Of a DNA stretch of 7,237 nucleotides, positions 1-5,342 are shown piece after piece; position 1 is the first letter of the stretch, and each line of letters begins with the position of its first letter. The notes beneath the pieces are model-generated. The model saw nothing but the letters and a program-made list of their open reading frames with translations. It did not search any database and was not told the DNA's origin. Both the position numbers and the translations under genes were made by a program. The stretch is from Clostridia bacterium (GTDB taxonomy: Bacteria; Bacillota; Clostridia; Monoglobales; Firm-18), in contig JAFQVC010000169.1 in the NCBI GenBank assembly GCA_017408205.1, positions 1 through 7,237 of the forward strand. Reading direction: 5' to 3'.

Positions 1-1
1 A

Positions 2-2182
2 ACAATTAAAGGTACGGTTGAAAACTTAATATACAGCAACAGCCAGAACGGGTACACGGTTTTGAATGTTCTTTTGCAGGACGGCACAGAACTTTCCGTT
101 GTGGGATATCTCCCGGGAATTTCCGAAGGAGAGCAGGTGGAGATTACGGGCAATTATACTGTTCACCCCAAATACGGTGAACAGTTTTCCGCATTGTCTT
201 ATGTACGTGTTTTGCCACAGAAACTGTCCGAAATTATCAAGTTTTTGTCCTCGGGAATTATTAAAGGGGTAGGTCCTGCTACGGCGAAAAAAATAGCGGA
301 CAGGTTTGGTGAGGAGTCTCTTGAAATAATTGCGGACTACCCTGCACGCCTTGCGGAAATTTCGGGTATCTCAGAGAAAAAAGCCCTTGAAATAGGTAAA
401 AGTTATGTAGAGCAATTAGGTGTCCGTGACGTTGTAATGTTCTTTCAGCGTTACGGAATTTCCTCAAAATTTGCTATGAAAATATACCAGAAATACGGGC
501 TTACATCAGTTGAACAGATAAAGTTAAATCCTTATCTTCTGGCAGAACAGGTGCGTGGCATCGGCTTTAACAAAGTTGACGGAATTGCACTGTCTTTGGG
601 CTTTTCTCATAATGACAAAAGGAGAATTTGTGCAGGTGTGATTTACTGCCTTTATTCTGCGGCACTGAACGGTCACAGTTTTTTGCCGAAAGGTATGCTT
701 GTTGAAAATGTGGTAAAACTTTTGGACGTTGACGAGGGAGAGGCGGAAAATGCCGTTACCTCTTTGGTTTTTGCAGAAAAGATATACATTGAAAAGCACA
801 CAATGTTTGACGCAGTTTATCTTCCCGTTTACAAAAATGCAGAAGATTACACTGCAAAAAGGATTAAATCATATAACAACATTTATAAAAAAGACAAAAA
901 GAAAGTTGACAAGATACTTGGGAATATAGAAAAACAGCAGAACATTGTCCTTGCAGATATGCAAAAAGAGGCAGTTTATACCGTTATGGATAACGGCGTT
1001 ACTGTAATAACGGGCGGACCCGGTACCGGCAAAACCACCATAATAAACGCCATAATAAAAGTAATGGAAGAAATGGGTAAAACTGTTTTTCTTGCGGCAC
1101 CGACGGGAAGAGCCGCAAAACGTATGACCGAAATGTGCGGGGTTGAGGGTAAAACTATCCATCGTCTTCTGGAAGTTGAGTTCAAAGATGACGACGAAAC
1201 CACATTTTTTGGCAAAAACGAGGACAACCCCATAGACTGTGATGTTCTTATTATCGATGAAACAAGTATGGTTGACATACTTTTAATGAGTTCTGTTTTA
1301 AAGGCGTTAAAACCAACTGCAAGATTGATTCTCGTAGGCGACAGCGACCAGTTGCCATCTGTTTCCGCAGGATATGTTCTTCGTGACATTATTGCTTCGG
1401 GTGCGGTAAAAACCATTGCATTGACCGAAATTTTCAGACAGGCAAAAGAAAGCGCCATAGTAGTAAATGCCCATTTGATTAACGGGGGAAAGTATCCCGA
1501 ACTTAACAACGCAGACAATGATTTCTTTCTGGTACGTCGTGACAGTGCCGCTGATATAGTTTCAACCATTGTGCAACTTAGCGAAAAGCGGCTGCCCAAT
1601 GCGTATGGTTTTGACAGCGTAAACCAGATTCAGGTTATTTCACCCACAAGAAAAGGACAGGCAGGTGTTGTGGCATTAAACGAGAAACTTCAGGCGGCGT
1701 TAAACCCAAAAAGCAAAACTAAAAAAGAAAAGACCTTCGGTGGCGTAACTTTCCGCGAGGGTGACAAGGTTATGCAGAACAAAAACAACTATGACATTGA
1801 ATGGACCAAAGGAGAATTAAGAGGCAACGGCGTATTTAACGGCGACATAGGATATATTGAATGTGTTGATTTGTATGAGGAGATTTTAACTGTAGTATTT
1901 GATGACAAACAGTATGTTTATAATTTTTCTCAGGCAGACGAACTGGAACTTGCTTATGCAATTACTGTGCACAAAAGTCAGGGAAGTGAATTTGATGCAG
2001 TTGTTATGCCTATGTACCCCTGTGCACCTATGCTTCAAAACAGAAACCTGTTATATACGGCTGTTACAAGGGCAAAGAAACTTGCGGTATTGGTTGGCCG
2101 TGAAGAATGTATTAAAACTATGGTTGACAACAAAAGCGAACAAAAGCGGTATTCGGGACTGCAAAAGAAATTAGAGGAATAA
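2..2182 (+). CDS. recD2: RecD2/RecD-like ATP-dependent DNA helicase, 5'-truncated by window edge
   Basis: SF1B helicase of the RecD2 (RecD/TraA) family, which moves 5'-3' on single-stranded DNA and acts in repair and replication-fork processing without RecBC. The frame is open from base 2 and reads TIKGTVENLIYSNSQNGYTV, the usual N-terminal OB-like start, so the true start is a few codons upstream of the window; the in-frame TTG at 62 is not the start. With base 2 as codon 1, 726 residues are present: a helix-hairpin-helix region near 85-98 (IKGVGPATAKK), Walker A GGPGTGKTT at 338-346, Walker B DVLIIDE at 414-420, GDSDQLP at 446-452, the TEIFRQA motif, TVHKSQGSEF at 655-664 and TAVTRAK at 686-692. 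All helicase motifs look intact. The length fits RecD2 with a long N-terminal region. The stop is 2 nt before comFC, so the genes are very likely cotranscribed. Confidence 0.96.
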   Translation, partial: TIKGTVENLIYSNSQNGYTVLNVLLQDGTELSVVGYLPGISEGEQVEITGNYTVHPKYGEQFSALSYVRVLPQKLSEIIKFLSSGIIKGVGPATAKKIADRFGEESLEIIADYPARLAEISGISEKKALEIGKSYVEQLGVRDVVMFFQRYGISSKFAMKIYQKYGLTSVEQIKLNPYLLAEQVRGIGFNKVDGIALSLGFSHNDKRRICAGVIYCLYSAALNGHSFLPKGMLVENVVKLLDVDEGEAENAVTSLVFAEKIYIEKHTMFDAVYLPVYKNAEDYTAKRIKSYNNIYKKDKKKVDKILGNIEKQQNIVLADMQKEAVYTVMDNGVTVITGGPGTGKTTIINAIIKVMEEMGKTVFLAAPTGRAAKRMTEMCGVEGKTIHRLLEVEFKDDDETTFFGKNEDNPIDCDVLIIDETSMVDILLMSSVLKALKPTARLILVGDSDQLPSVSAGYVLRDIIASGAVKTIALTEIFRQAKESAIVVNAHLINGGKYPELNNADNDFFLVRRDSAADIVSTIVQLSEKRLPNAYGFDSVNQIQVISPTRKGQAGVVALNEKLQAALNPKSKTKKEKTFGGVTFREGDKVMQNKNNYDIEWTKGELRGNGVFNGDIGYIECVDLYEEILTVVFDDKQYVYNFSQADELELAYAITVHKSQGSEFDAVVMPMYPCAPMLQNRNLLYTAVTRAKKLAVLVGREECIKTMVDNKSEQKRYSGLQKKLEE

Positions 2183-2184
2183 TT

Positions 2185-2964
2185 ATGAAGGCATTAAGAT
2201 TTATATCCAATATTTTTTGTCCGCCAAAGTGTATATTTTGCGGGAAACTGCTTGGTGTTGATTCATATTACAACCACTGCGACAAATGTATGACTGACCT
2301 GAAAATTAAAAATGAAAGAATATGTGAGGTTTGCGGACGCCCTATAGATGTTCCCAGAGGAGATTTAATGTGTTTTACCTGCATAAATGAACGGTACGAT
2401 TTTAACAGAAATATTGCACCGTTTTTGTATAAGGGTGCTGTTAAAGAAGCGATACTTACTATGAAGTTTAATGCCAATCAGCAATGGATTGCATACTCTT
2501 TCGGTGAAATTCTGGCACAACATATTAAAGAACTGTACGGTGATATTGAATTTGACGGGATAGTTTATGTTCCCATATCCAAAAAGCGTTATGAGAAAAG
2601 AGGGTACAATCAGGCGGAAATTATTGCAAAATCTTTGGGTAAAGTTCTTGGCATACCAGTTTTAAAAGACACTCTTATTAAATTTAAGGACACGCCGAAA
2701 CAAAGTACATTGTCCGCAACGAAGAGACGTGAAAATGTCAGGGGCTCATATAAAACGGGCAAAACTGATGTTACGGATAAAGTATTACTTTTGATTGATG
2801 ATGTATTAACTACGGGCTCAACTATGAGTGAATGTGCAAAGATGCTTACAAAAGCGGGTGCACTTCTGGTATATGGTGCGACGGTTGCGGTAACAGAAGG
2901 ATGGGATAAAAAGTGGAGATTAAAAGGAAAAAGATTAAAAATAACAAAGAGAAGTATGATTTAA
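2185..2964 (+). CDS. comFC: ComF family protein (ComFC): zinc-finger plus phosphoribosyltransferase-fold competence protein
   Basis: 259-residue cytoplasmic protein of the ComFC/GntX family, needed for natural transformation in several bacteria and thought to work with the ComFA helicase on incoming DNA; its biochemical activity is poorly settled. The N-terminus carries four CxxC pairs (C16/C19, C32/C35, C47/C50, C63/C66), expected to bind zinc. The C-terminal half has the type I phosphoribosyltransferase signature LLLIDDVLTTGST with the Asp pair at 205-206, and an upstream VPISKKRYEKRGYNQAE segment typical of ComF. The start is ATG at 2185, with AGAGGA at 2173-2178 inside the end of recD2. 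The last ~20 residues after TVAVTEG are strongly basic and lie where comEA overlaps, so this tail is probably not a conserved part of the fold. Related GntX proteins share this architecture, but comEA next door supports the competence assignment. Confidence 0.92.
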   Translation: MKALRFISNIFCPPKCIFCGKLLGVDSYYNHCDKCMTDLKIKNERICEVCGRPIDVPRGDLMCFTCINERYDFNRNIAPFLYKGAVKEAILTMKFNANQQWIAYSFGEILAQHIKELYGDIEFDGIVYVPISKKRYEKRGYNQAEIIAKSLGKVLGIPVLKDTLIKFKDTPKQSTLSATKRRENVRGSYKTGKTDVTDKVLLLIDDVLTTGSTMSECAKMLTKAGALLVYGATVAVTEGWDKKWRLKGKRLKITKRSMI

Positions 2965-3437
2965 TATATAAAGTGGCGGTTACACTGATTTCCATTATTG
3001 TTGTGGTTTTGTTTATGATTGTCAGGAATTACGAAAAGCCAACAGGGGGAATAACGGTAAACATAAAAGGGCATGTTGTAAATGAAGGAGTTTATACTCT
3101 GGAAAAAGGAAGTACGGTATCTGATGCGGTAGAACTTGCGGGCGGGTTTACAGATACTGCGGACAAAGAATACATAAATCCTGCAGAAACGTTGTCTGAC
3201 GGAGAAGAAATTTATATCCCTGCAAAAAGCAGGGATATAACAGATAAAATAAATATCAATACCGCATCGGAAAAACAACTTGACAGTTTGCCCGGAATAG
3301 GACCGGGAACTGCCAGAAGAATTATAGAATACCGTGAAAAGCACGGAAACTTCCGGTATATTGATGAACTAATGAATGTTAAAGGTATAGGTGAGAAAAC
3401 CTTTGACGAAATAAAAGGATATATTACTTTAGGGTGA
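2913..3437 (+). CDS. comEA: ComEA family competence DNA-binding protein (membrane-anchored, SLBB + helix-hairpin-helix)
   Basis: 174-residue DNA receptor for transformation: it binds double-stranded DNA outside the membrane and passes it to the ComEC channel. It has a basic cytoplasmic N-terminus (1-20), one membrane helix (about 17-38), an SLBB/SLBB-like domain (about 46-104, VNIKGHVVNEGVYTL to GEEIYIP), a short linker, and a tandem helix-hairpin-helix domain beginning ININTAS (113-174) with hairpins LPGIGPGTA and VKGIGEKTF. The start is GTG 2913, the first start codon after the in-frame TAA at 2907-2909. AGAAGG at 2895-2900 is a weak, rather distant ribosome site, so translation may depend on coupling to comFC. 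Later starts would cut into or remove the membrane helix. The gene overlaps comFC by 52 nt. Its last codon GGG and TGA stop are the first six bases of the downstream mobile element, so its natural end may have been altered. A perfect 12-bp hairpin lies in the interdomain linker. No comEC is seen. Confidence 0.93.
   Translation: MEIKRKKIKNNKEKYDLIYKVAVTLISIIVVVLFMIVRNYEKPTGGITVNIKGHVVNEGVYTLEKGSTVSDAVELAGGFTDTADKEYINPAETLSDGEEIYIPAKSRDITDKININTASEKQLDSLPGIGPGTARRIIEYREKHGNFRYIDELMNVKGIGEKTFDEIKGYITLG
3212..3240 (+). repeat. Perfect 12-bp hairpin inside comEA
   Basis: TTATATCCCTGC (3212-3223), a loop of five A (3224-3228), then the exact reverse complement (3229-3240). It lies in the codons joining the SLBB and helix-hairpin-helix domains of ComEA (protein YIPAKSRDI), where sequence is least constrained. 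No T-run follows, so it does not look like a standard terminator. It could act as an mRNA structure, a pause or processing site, or be chance under relaxed constraint. Confidence 0.8.
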
Positions 3438-3454
3438 CAGGAGCCATCCGAGCC
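3432..3454 (+). repeat. Left terminal inverted repeat of the MITE-like element
   Basis: 23 bp starting GGGTGACAGGAGC, paired with 3682-3704 with two mismatches. Its first six bases, GGG TGA, serve as the last sense codon and stop codon of comEA. Confidence 0.88.
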
Positions 3455-3500
3455 ACGCCTTAAAACGCGTAATTTCGGTGTATTTCGGCTTGTCATCTTT

Positions 3501-3518
3501 GCAAGGCGTCAGCCTTGC
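3501..3518 (+). repeat. Left internal hairpin of the element
   Basis: GCAAGGC-GTCA-GCCTTGC: perfect 7-bp stem with a four-base loop. Its centre is 58.5 bp left of the element midpoint, mirroring the right hairpin. Its loop GTCA is the reverse complement of the right loop TGAC. The word TGCAAGGC occurs again at 3599-3606. Confidence 0.85.
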
Positions 3519-3538
3519 TGCATCTTCCGCACCAAAAT

Positions 3539-3584
3539 CCTCTCGAAATTCCATCGATTTAAGGTCGAAGAATTTTCAAAGAGG
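3539..3584 (+). repeat. Central imperfect stem-loop of the element
   Basis: CCTCTCGAAATTC (3539-3551) can pair with GAATTTTCAAAGAGG (3570-3584) with a small bulge, enclosing an 18-nt loop that contains ATCGAT. The right arm also contains most of the Shine-Dalgarno (AGAGGA) of the small open frame starting at 3592, so folding would hide that site. A related word, CTTTGAAAAT, lies in inverted orientation at 3670-3679. Confidence 0.6.
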
Positions 3585-3591
3585 AAATTTT

Positions 3592-3732
3592 ATGACTATG
3601 CAAGGCAAAAACGCAGGTAATCCTGACGGATTACCGAGTATTTTAACGTGGCAGAGGCCAAAATTGACCTTTGAAAATCGAGGTTCGGATAGCTCCTGTC
3701 ACCCTAAACTACATTCTGAGGTGTTCCATTAA
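3592..3732 (+). CDS. Possible small ORF inside the mobile element (46 codons), unknown
   Basis: ATG at 3592 is preceded by AGAGGA at 3580-3585 with a 6-nt spacer, a better ribosome site than comEA has. The frame begins MTMQGKNAGNPDGLPS, continues through the right inverted repeat (read as GSDSSCHP), leaves the element and stops at TAA 3730-3732, antisense to the end of the dehydrogenase gene. The same frame is open upstream to 3478, so it spans most of the element. I recognise no domain, signal peptide or membrane segment. It may be a real element-encoded peptide, a translation signal for a downstream gene at other insertion sites, or chance. No promoter is evident. Confidence 0.25.
   Translation: MTMQGKNAGNPDGLPSILTWQRPKLTFENRGSDSSCHPKLHSEVFH
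3607..3635 (-). terminator. Candidate intrinsic terminator for the dehydrogenase gene, inside the element
   Basis: Read on the - strand: an 8-bp perfect stem GGTAATCC-GTCA-GGATTACC (3635-3616), then TGCG and TTTTT (3611-3607). It lies about 70 nt past the dehydrogenase stop and is the best terminator-like structure in the convergent gap. The four bases between stem and T-run and the moderate stem weaken it. On the + strand the same stem is followed by GAGTATTTTA, a poorer T-tract that might act weakly on comEA transcripts. It is also the right symmetric hairpin of the element. Confidence 0.5.
3682..3704 (-). repeat. Right terminal inverted repeat of the MITE-like element
   Basis: 23 bp, the reverse complement of the left end with two differences, adjoining TA at 3705-3706. 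Base 3704 plus the flanking TA forms the TAG stop of the dehydrogenase gene on the - strand. Confidence 0.88.
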
Positions 3733-4651
3733 GGAACATCTCAATATTTTTTTGCACGATGACAAGAAGGTTTTCTCTTACTGTTTTAGGTGCCCAGCCG
3801 ATGTGAGGGGTGATTACGATATTTTTTGCCGTAAGCAATGGGTTATGGGGCTCCATTGGCTCTACAGAAACCACATCTACTGCGGCATAAAGTTTGTCAT
3901 TATTAAGTGCCTCTGCTAAGTCCTGCTCGTTTATTACGGGACCGCGGGAAGTATTTATTAAAAGACATCCCTTTTTCATTTTGCTTAAAGTATCTTTGTT
4001 AATAAGGTTTTTGGTGTCTTCCGTAAGAGGACAGTGAAGCGATATTATGTCACTGACTTCAAGTAATTCTTCAAAAGAAAGGAAGGTGTGCTTTGAATCG
4101 GGATAGGGCTTGTTTCTGTGGTTGCAATAAACAACATTCATCGAAAAGGCATCTGCAATTTTTGCAACTTCTCTGCCTATTGAACCGTAGCCCACTATGC
4201 CGATAGTCATTCCTTTAAGGGCGGTAAGTTGAGTTACCCAGTAACAAAAATCCTCCGAGTTACACCATCCTCCGTCTTTTACGGAAGCGTTAAGTTCCGT
4301 AACTTTGTTGTAGTGGTGCAAAATATATGCAAATACAAGTTGTGCAACGGATTTTGTACTGTATTCAGGTACGTTTGAAACAGGGATACCCAGTTCTTTG
4401 GCGTATGAAACATCTACGGCGTTGTAGCCCGTTGCAAGAGTGGTAATGAATTTTATATTGGGGCACTTGTCCATAACATCTTTGGTTATTAGTGCTTTGT
4501 TAGTAATTACAAGTTCTGCGTCGCCTATTCTTTCGGCAACCAATTCGGGGGAAGTTCTGTCATAGACGGTCAGTTCGCCGAACTTTTTAAAGCCGTCCCA
4601 GGACAAATCTCCGGGGTTTGTTGTGTATCCGTCAAGGACTACGGTTTTCAT
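3704..4651 (-). CDS. D-isomer-specific 2-hydroxyacid dehydrogenase, likely glycerate dehydrogenase/hydroxypyruvate reductase
   Basis: 315-residue cytoplasmic oxidoreductase expected to interconvert hydroxypyruvate and D-glycerate with a nicotinamide cofactor, in serine/glycerate metabolism. The N-terminus VVLDGYTTNPGDLSWDG is characteristic of this glycerate dehydrogenase group. The Rossmann motif is GIVGYGSIG at 151-159; the catalytic triad residues are Arg236 (NTSRGPV), Glu264 (SVEP) and His283 (TPHIGWA), all present. At the end of the second Rossmann strand the sequence is VVYCNHRN (174-180), with Asn177 and Arg179 where NAD-specific members usually have Asp; this suggests NADPH use (inference). 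The start is ATG 4649-4651, with AAGGTG nine bases upstream. A good promoter lies just behind it. The protein ends FLNGTPQNVV, with the stop formed at the mobile-element border. Other 2-hydroxyacid substrates remain possible; hprA would be a reasonable symbol but I cannot prove substrate. Confidence 0.9.
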   Translation of the reverse strand: MKTVVLDGYTTNPGDLSWDGFKKFGELTVYDRTSPELVAERIGDAELVITNKALITKDVMDKCPNIKFITTLATGYNAVDVSYAKELGIPVSNVPEYSTKSVAQLVFAYILHHYNKVTELNASVKDGGWCNSEDFCYWVTQLTALKGMTIGIVGYGSIGREVAKIADAFSMNVVYCNHRNKPYPDSKHTFLSFEELLEVSDIISLHCPLTEDTKNLINKDTLSKMKKGCLLINTSRGPVINEQDLAEALNNDKLYAAVDVVSVEPMEPHNPLLTAKNIVITPHIGWAPKTVRENLLVIVQKNIEMFLNGTPQNVV

Positions 4652-4682
4652 ATCATATCACACCTTTTTCTTTAATAAATTT

Positions 4683-4711
4683 ATTATACAATTATCCTGG
4701 GTTTAAATCAA
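4683..4711 (-). promoter_or_regulatory. Sigma-A type promoter for the 2-hydroxyacid dehydrogenase gene
   Basis: On the - strand: -35 TTGATT (4711-4706), a 17-nt spacer, and -10 TATAAT (4688-4683, consensus). The predicted start near 4676 would give a leader of roughly 25 nt containing the AAGGTG ribosome site. It lies back to back with the frr promoter. Confidence 0.8.
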
Positions 4712-4729
4712 CATTTTATTAAAAAATTA

Positions 4730-4758
4730 TAGACAAACCCGATTAAAAATGGTAAAAT
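4730..4758 (+). promoter_or_regulatory. Sigma-A type promoter with extended -10 for the frr operon
   Basis: -35 TAGACA (4730-4735), a 17-nt spacer, and -10 TAAAAT (4753-4758) preceded by TG at 4750-4751, giving an extended -10 (TGGTAAAAT). The predicted start near 4765 leaves a ~22-nt leader. It shows frr is transcribed here on its own rather than from an upstream pyrH gene. The two -35 boxes of the divergent promoters are 18 bp apart, so polymerases could compete. Confidence 0.8.
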
Positions 4759-4773
4759 ATTATTAATATGATT

Positions 4774-4779
4774 GGAGGT
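4774..4779 (+). promoter_or_regulatory. Strong Shine-Dalgarno fixing the frr start
   Basis: GGAGGT seven bases before ATG 4787. It shows the real start is 4787 and not the in-frame TTG at 4772, which would overlap the ribosome site. Confidence 0.9.
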
Positions 4780-4786
4780 ATTACTT

Positions 4787-5341
4787 ATGAACGAAAAATT
4801 AAAAATGTATGAAGAAAAAATGGACAAATCTATCAGTTTCTTTCATAGCGATATTAATACTTTGCGTGTAGGAAGAGCAAACCCTGCGGTTTTAGACAAA
4901 GTTAAGGTTGAATATTACGGTGTGCCCACACCTCTTGCTCAGGTCGGTACTATTGCGGTTCCTGAACCACAGACTATTACCATTCAACCCTGGGATGCAT
5001 CAATTTTAGGCGAAATTGAAAAAGCAATCAATAAATCTGATATCGGTATCAATCCCCAGAATGACGGCAAATTAATTCGCCTTAATTTCCCGCCGCTTAC
5101 TGAGGAACGCAGAAAAGAAATTGCAAAATCTCTGAGCAAAAAATCAGAAGAAGCAAAAGTAAACATAAGAAATATCAGAAGAGAAGCAATTGACTACTTC
5201 AAGAAAGAACTTAAAAACAAAACTATGACAGAAGACGAAGTTAAAGGTGCGGAAGAAGATACACAAAAATTAACAGACAAAAAAATTGCTGAAATTGAAA
5301 CAATCACCAAGAAAAAGGAAAAAGAAATTTTAGAGGTTTGA
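4787..5341 (+). CDS. frr: Ribosome recycling factor
   Basis: 184 residues, the standard length for RRF (about 185). With EF-G it splits the post-termination ribosome so that subunits can be reused. The family signatures are present in order: INTLRVGRANPAVL (23-36), VEYYGVPTPL (41-50), the domain II region with ITIQPWD (64-70), GIN-NDGKLIRLNFPPLTEERR (87-109), and VNIRNIRREA (125-134), where Arg131 matches the key arginine of the E. coli protein. The helical C-terminus ends KKKEKEILEV. The ATG at 4787 has an ideal ribosome site. It is the first gene of a four-gene run with its own promoter; the next start is 1 nt after its stop. No anomaly seen. Confidence 0.98.
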   Translation: MNEKLKMYEEKMDKSISFFHSDINTLRVGRANPAVLDKVKVEYYGVPTPLAQVGTIAVPEPQTITIQPWDASILGEIEKAINKSDIGINPQNDGKLIRLNFPPLTEERRKEIAKSLSKKSEEAKVNIRNIRREAIDYFKKELKNKTMTEDEVKGAEEDTQKLTDKKIAEIETITKKKEKEILEV

Positions 5342-5342
5342 T

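Larger units (their letters stand above)
3432..3704. mobile_element. MITE-like non-autonomous element with 23-bp terminal inverted repeats and TA flanks
   Basis: The ends are inverted copies of each other: GGGTGACAGGAGC-C-ATCCGA-G-CC at 3432-3454, and its reverse complement with T and A at the two marked positions at 3682-3704 (21 of 23 match). Each end is bordered by TA (3430-3431 and 3705-3706), and the wider flank reads TTTA/TAAA, consistent with insertion into a TTTAAA site with TA duplication. That pattern is known from IS630/Tc1-mariner type transposition; the family assignment here is inference. At 273 bp it has no room for a transposase. It fills the whole gap between convergent comEA and the dehydrogenase gene. 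Internal structure: hairpins at 3501-3518 and 3616-3635, equally far from the element centre, plus a central imperfect stem-loop at 3539-3584. Whether other copies exist in the genome cannot be seen here. Confidence 0.85.

Noticed and set aside
62..64. TTG at 62 as the start of recD2
   Set aside because: The frame is open and homologous in style (GTVENLIYSNSQNGYTV) back to base 2, so the start is outside the window.
976..1599. 207-codon open frame on the - strand
   Set aside because: It lies wholly antisense to the conserved helicase core of recD2, has no recognisable domain, and is a shadow of the real coding frame.
3438..3703. CRISPR array or riboswitch in the comEA-dehydrogenase gap
   Set aside because: No regularly spaced direct repeats; the hairpins are parts of a terminal-inverted-repeat element, and there is no downstream gene in the right orientation for a riboswitch.
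3671..3919. 82-codon + strand frame downstream of the element
   Set aside because: It is antisense to the dehydrogenase and shows no coding character; it matters only as the frame comEA would have entered without the element.
4772..4786. Upstream TTG start for frr adding five residues
   Set aside because: It would overlap the GGAGGT ribosome site, which is ideally placed for ATG 4787; RRF normally starts at the MNEKLK-like position.
4652..4786. Riboswitch or T-box leader ahead of frr or the dehydrogenase
   Set aside because: Both predicted leaders are only about 22-25 nt, too short for such structures.
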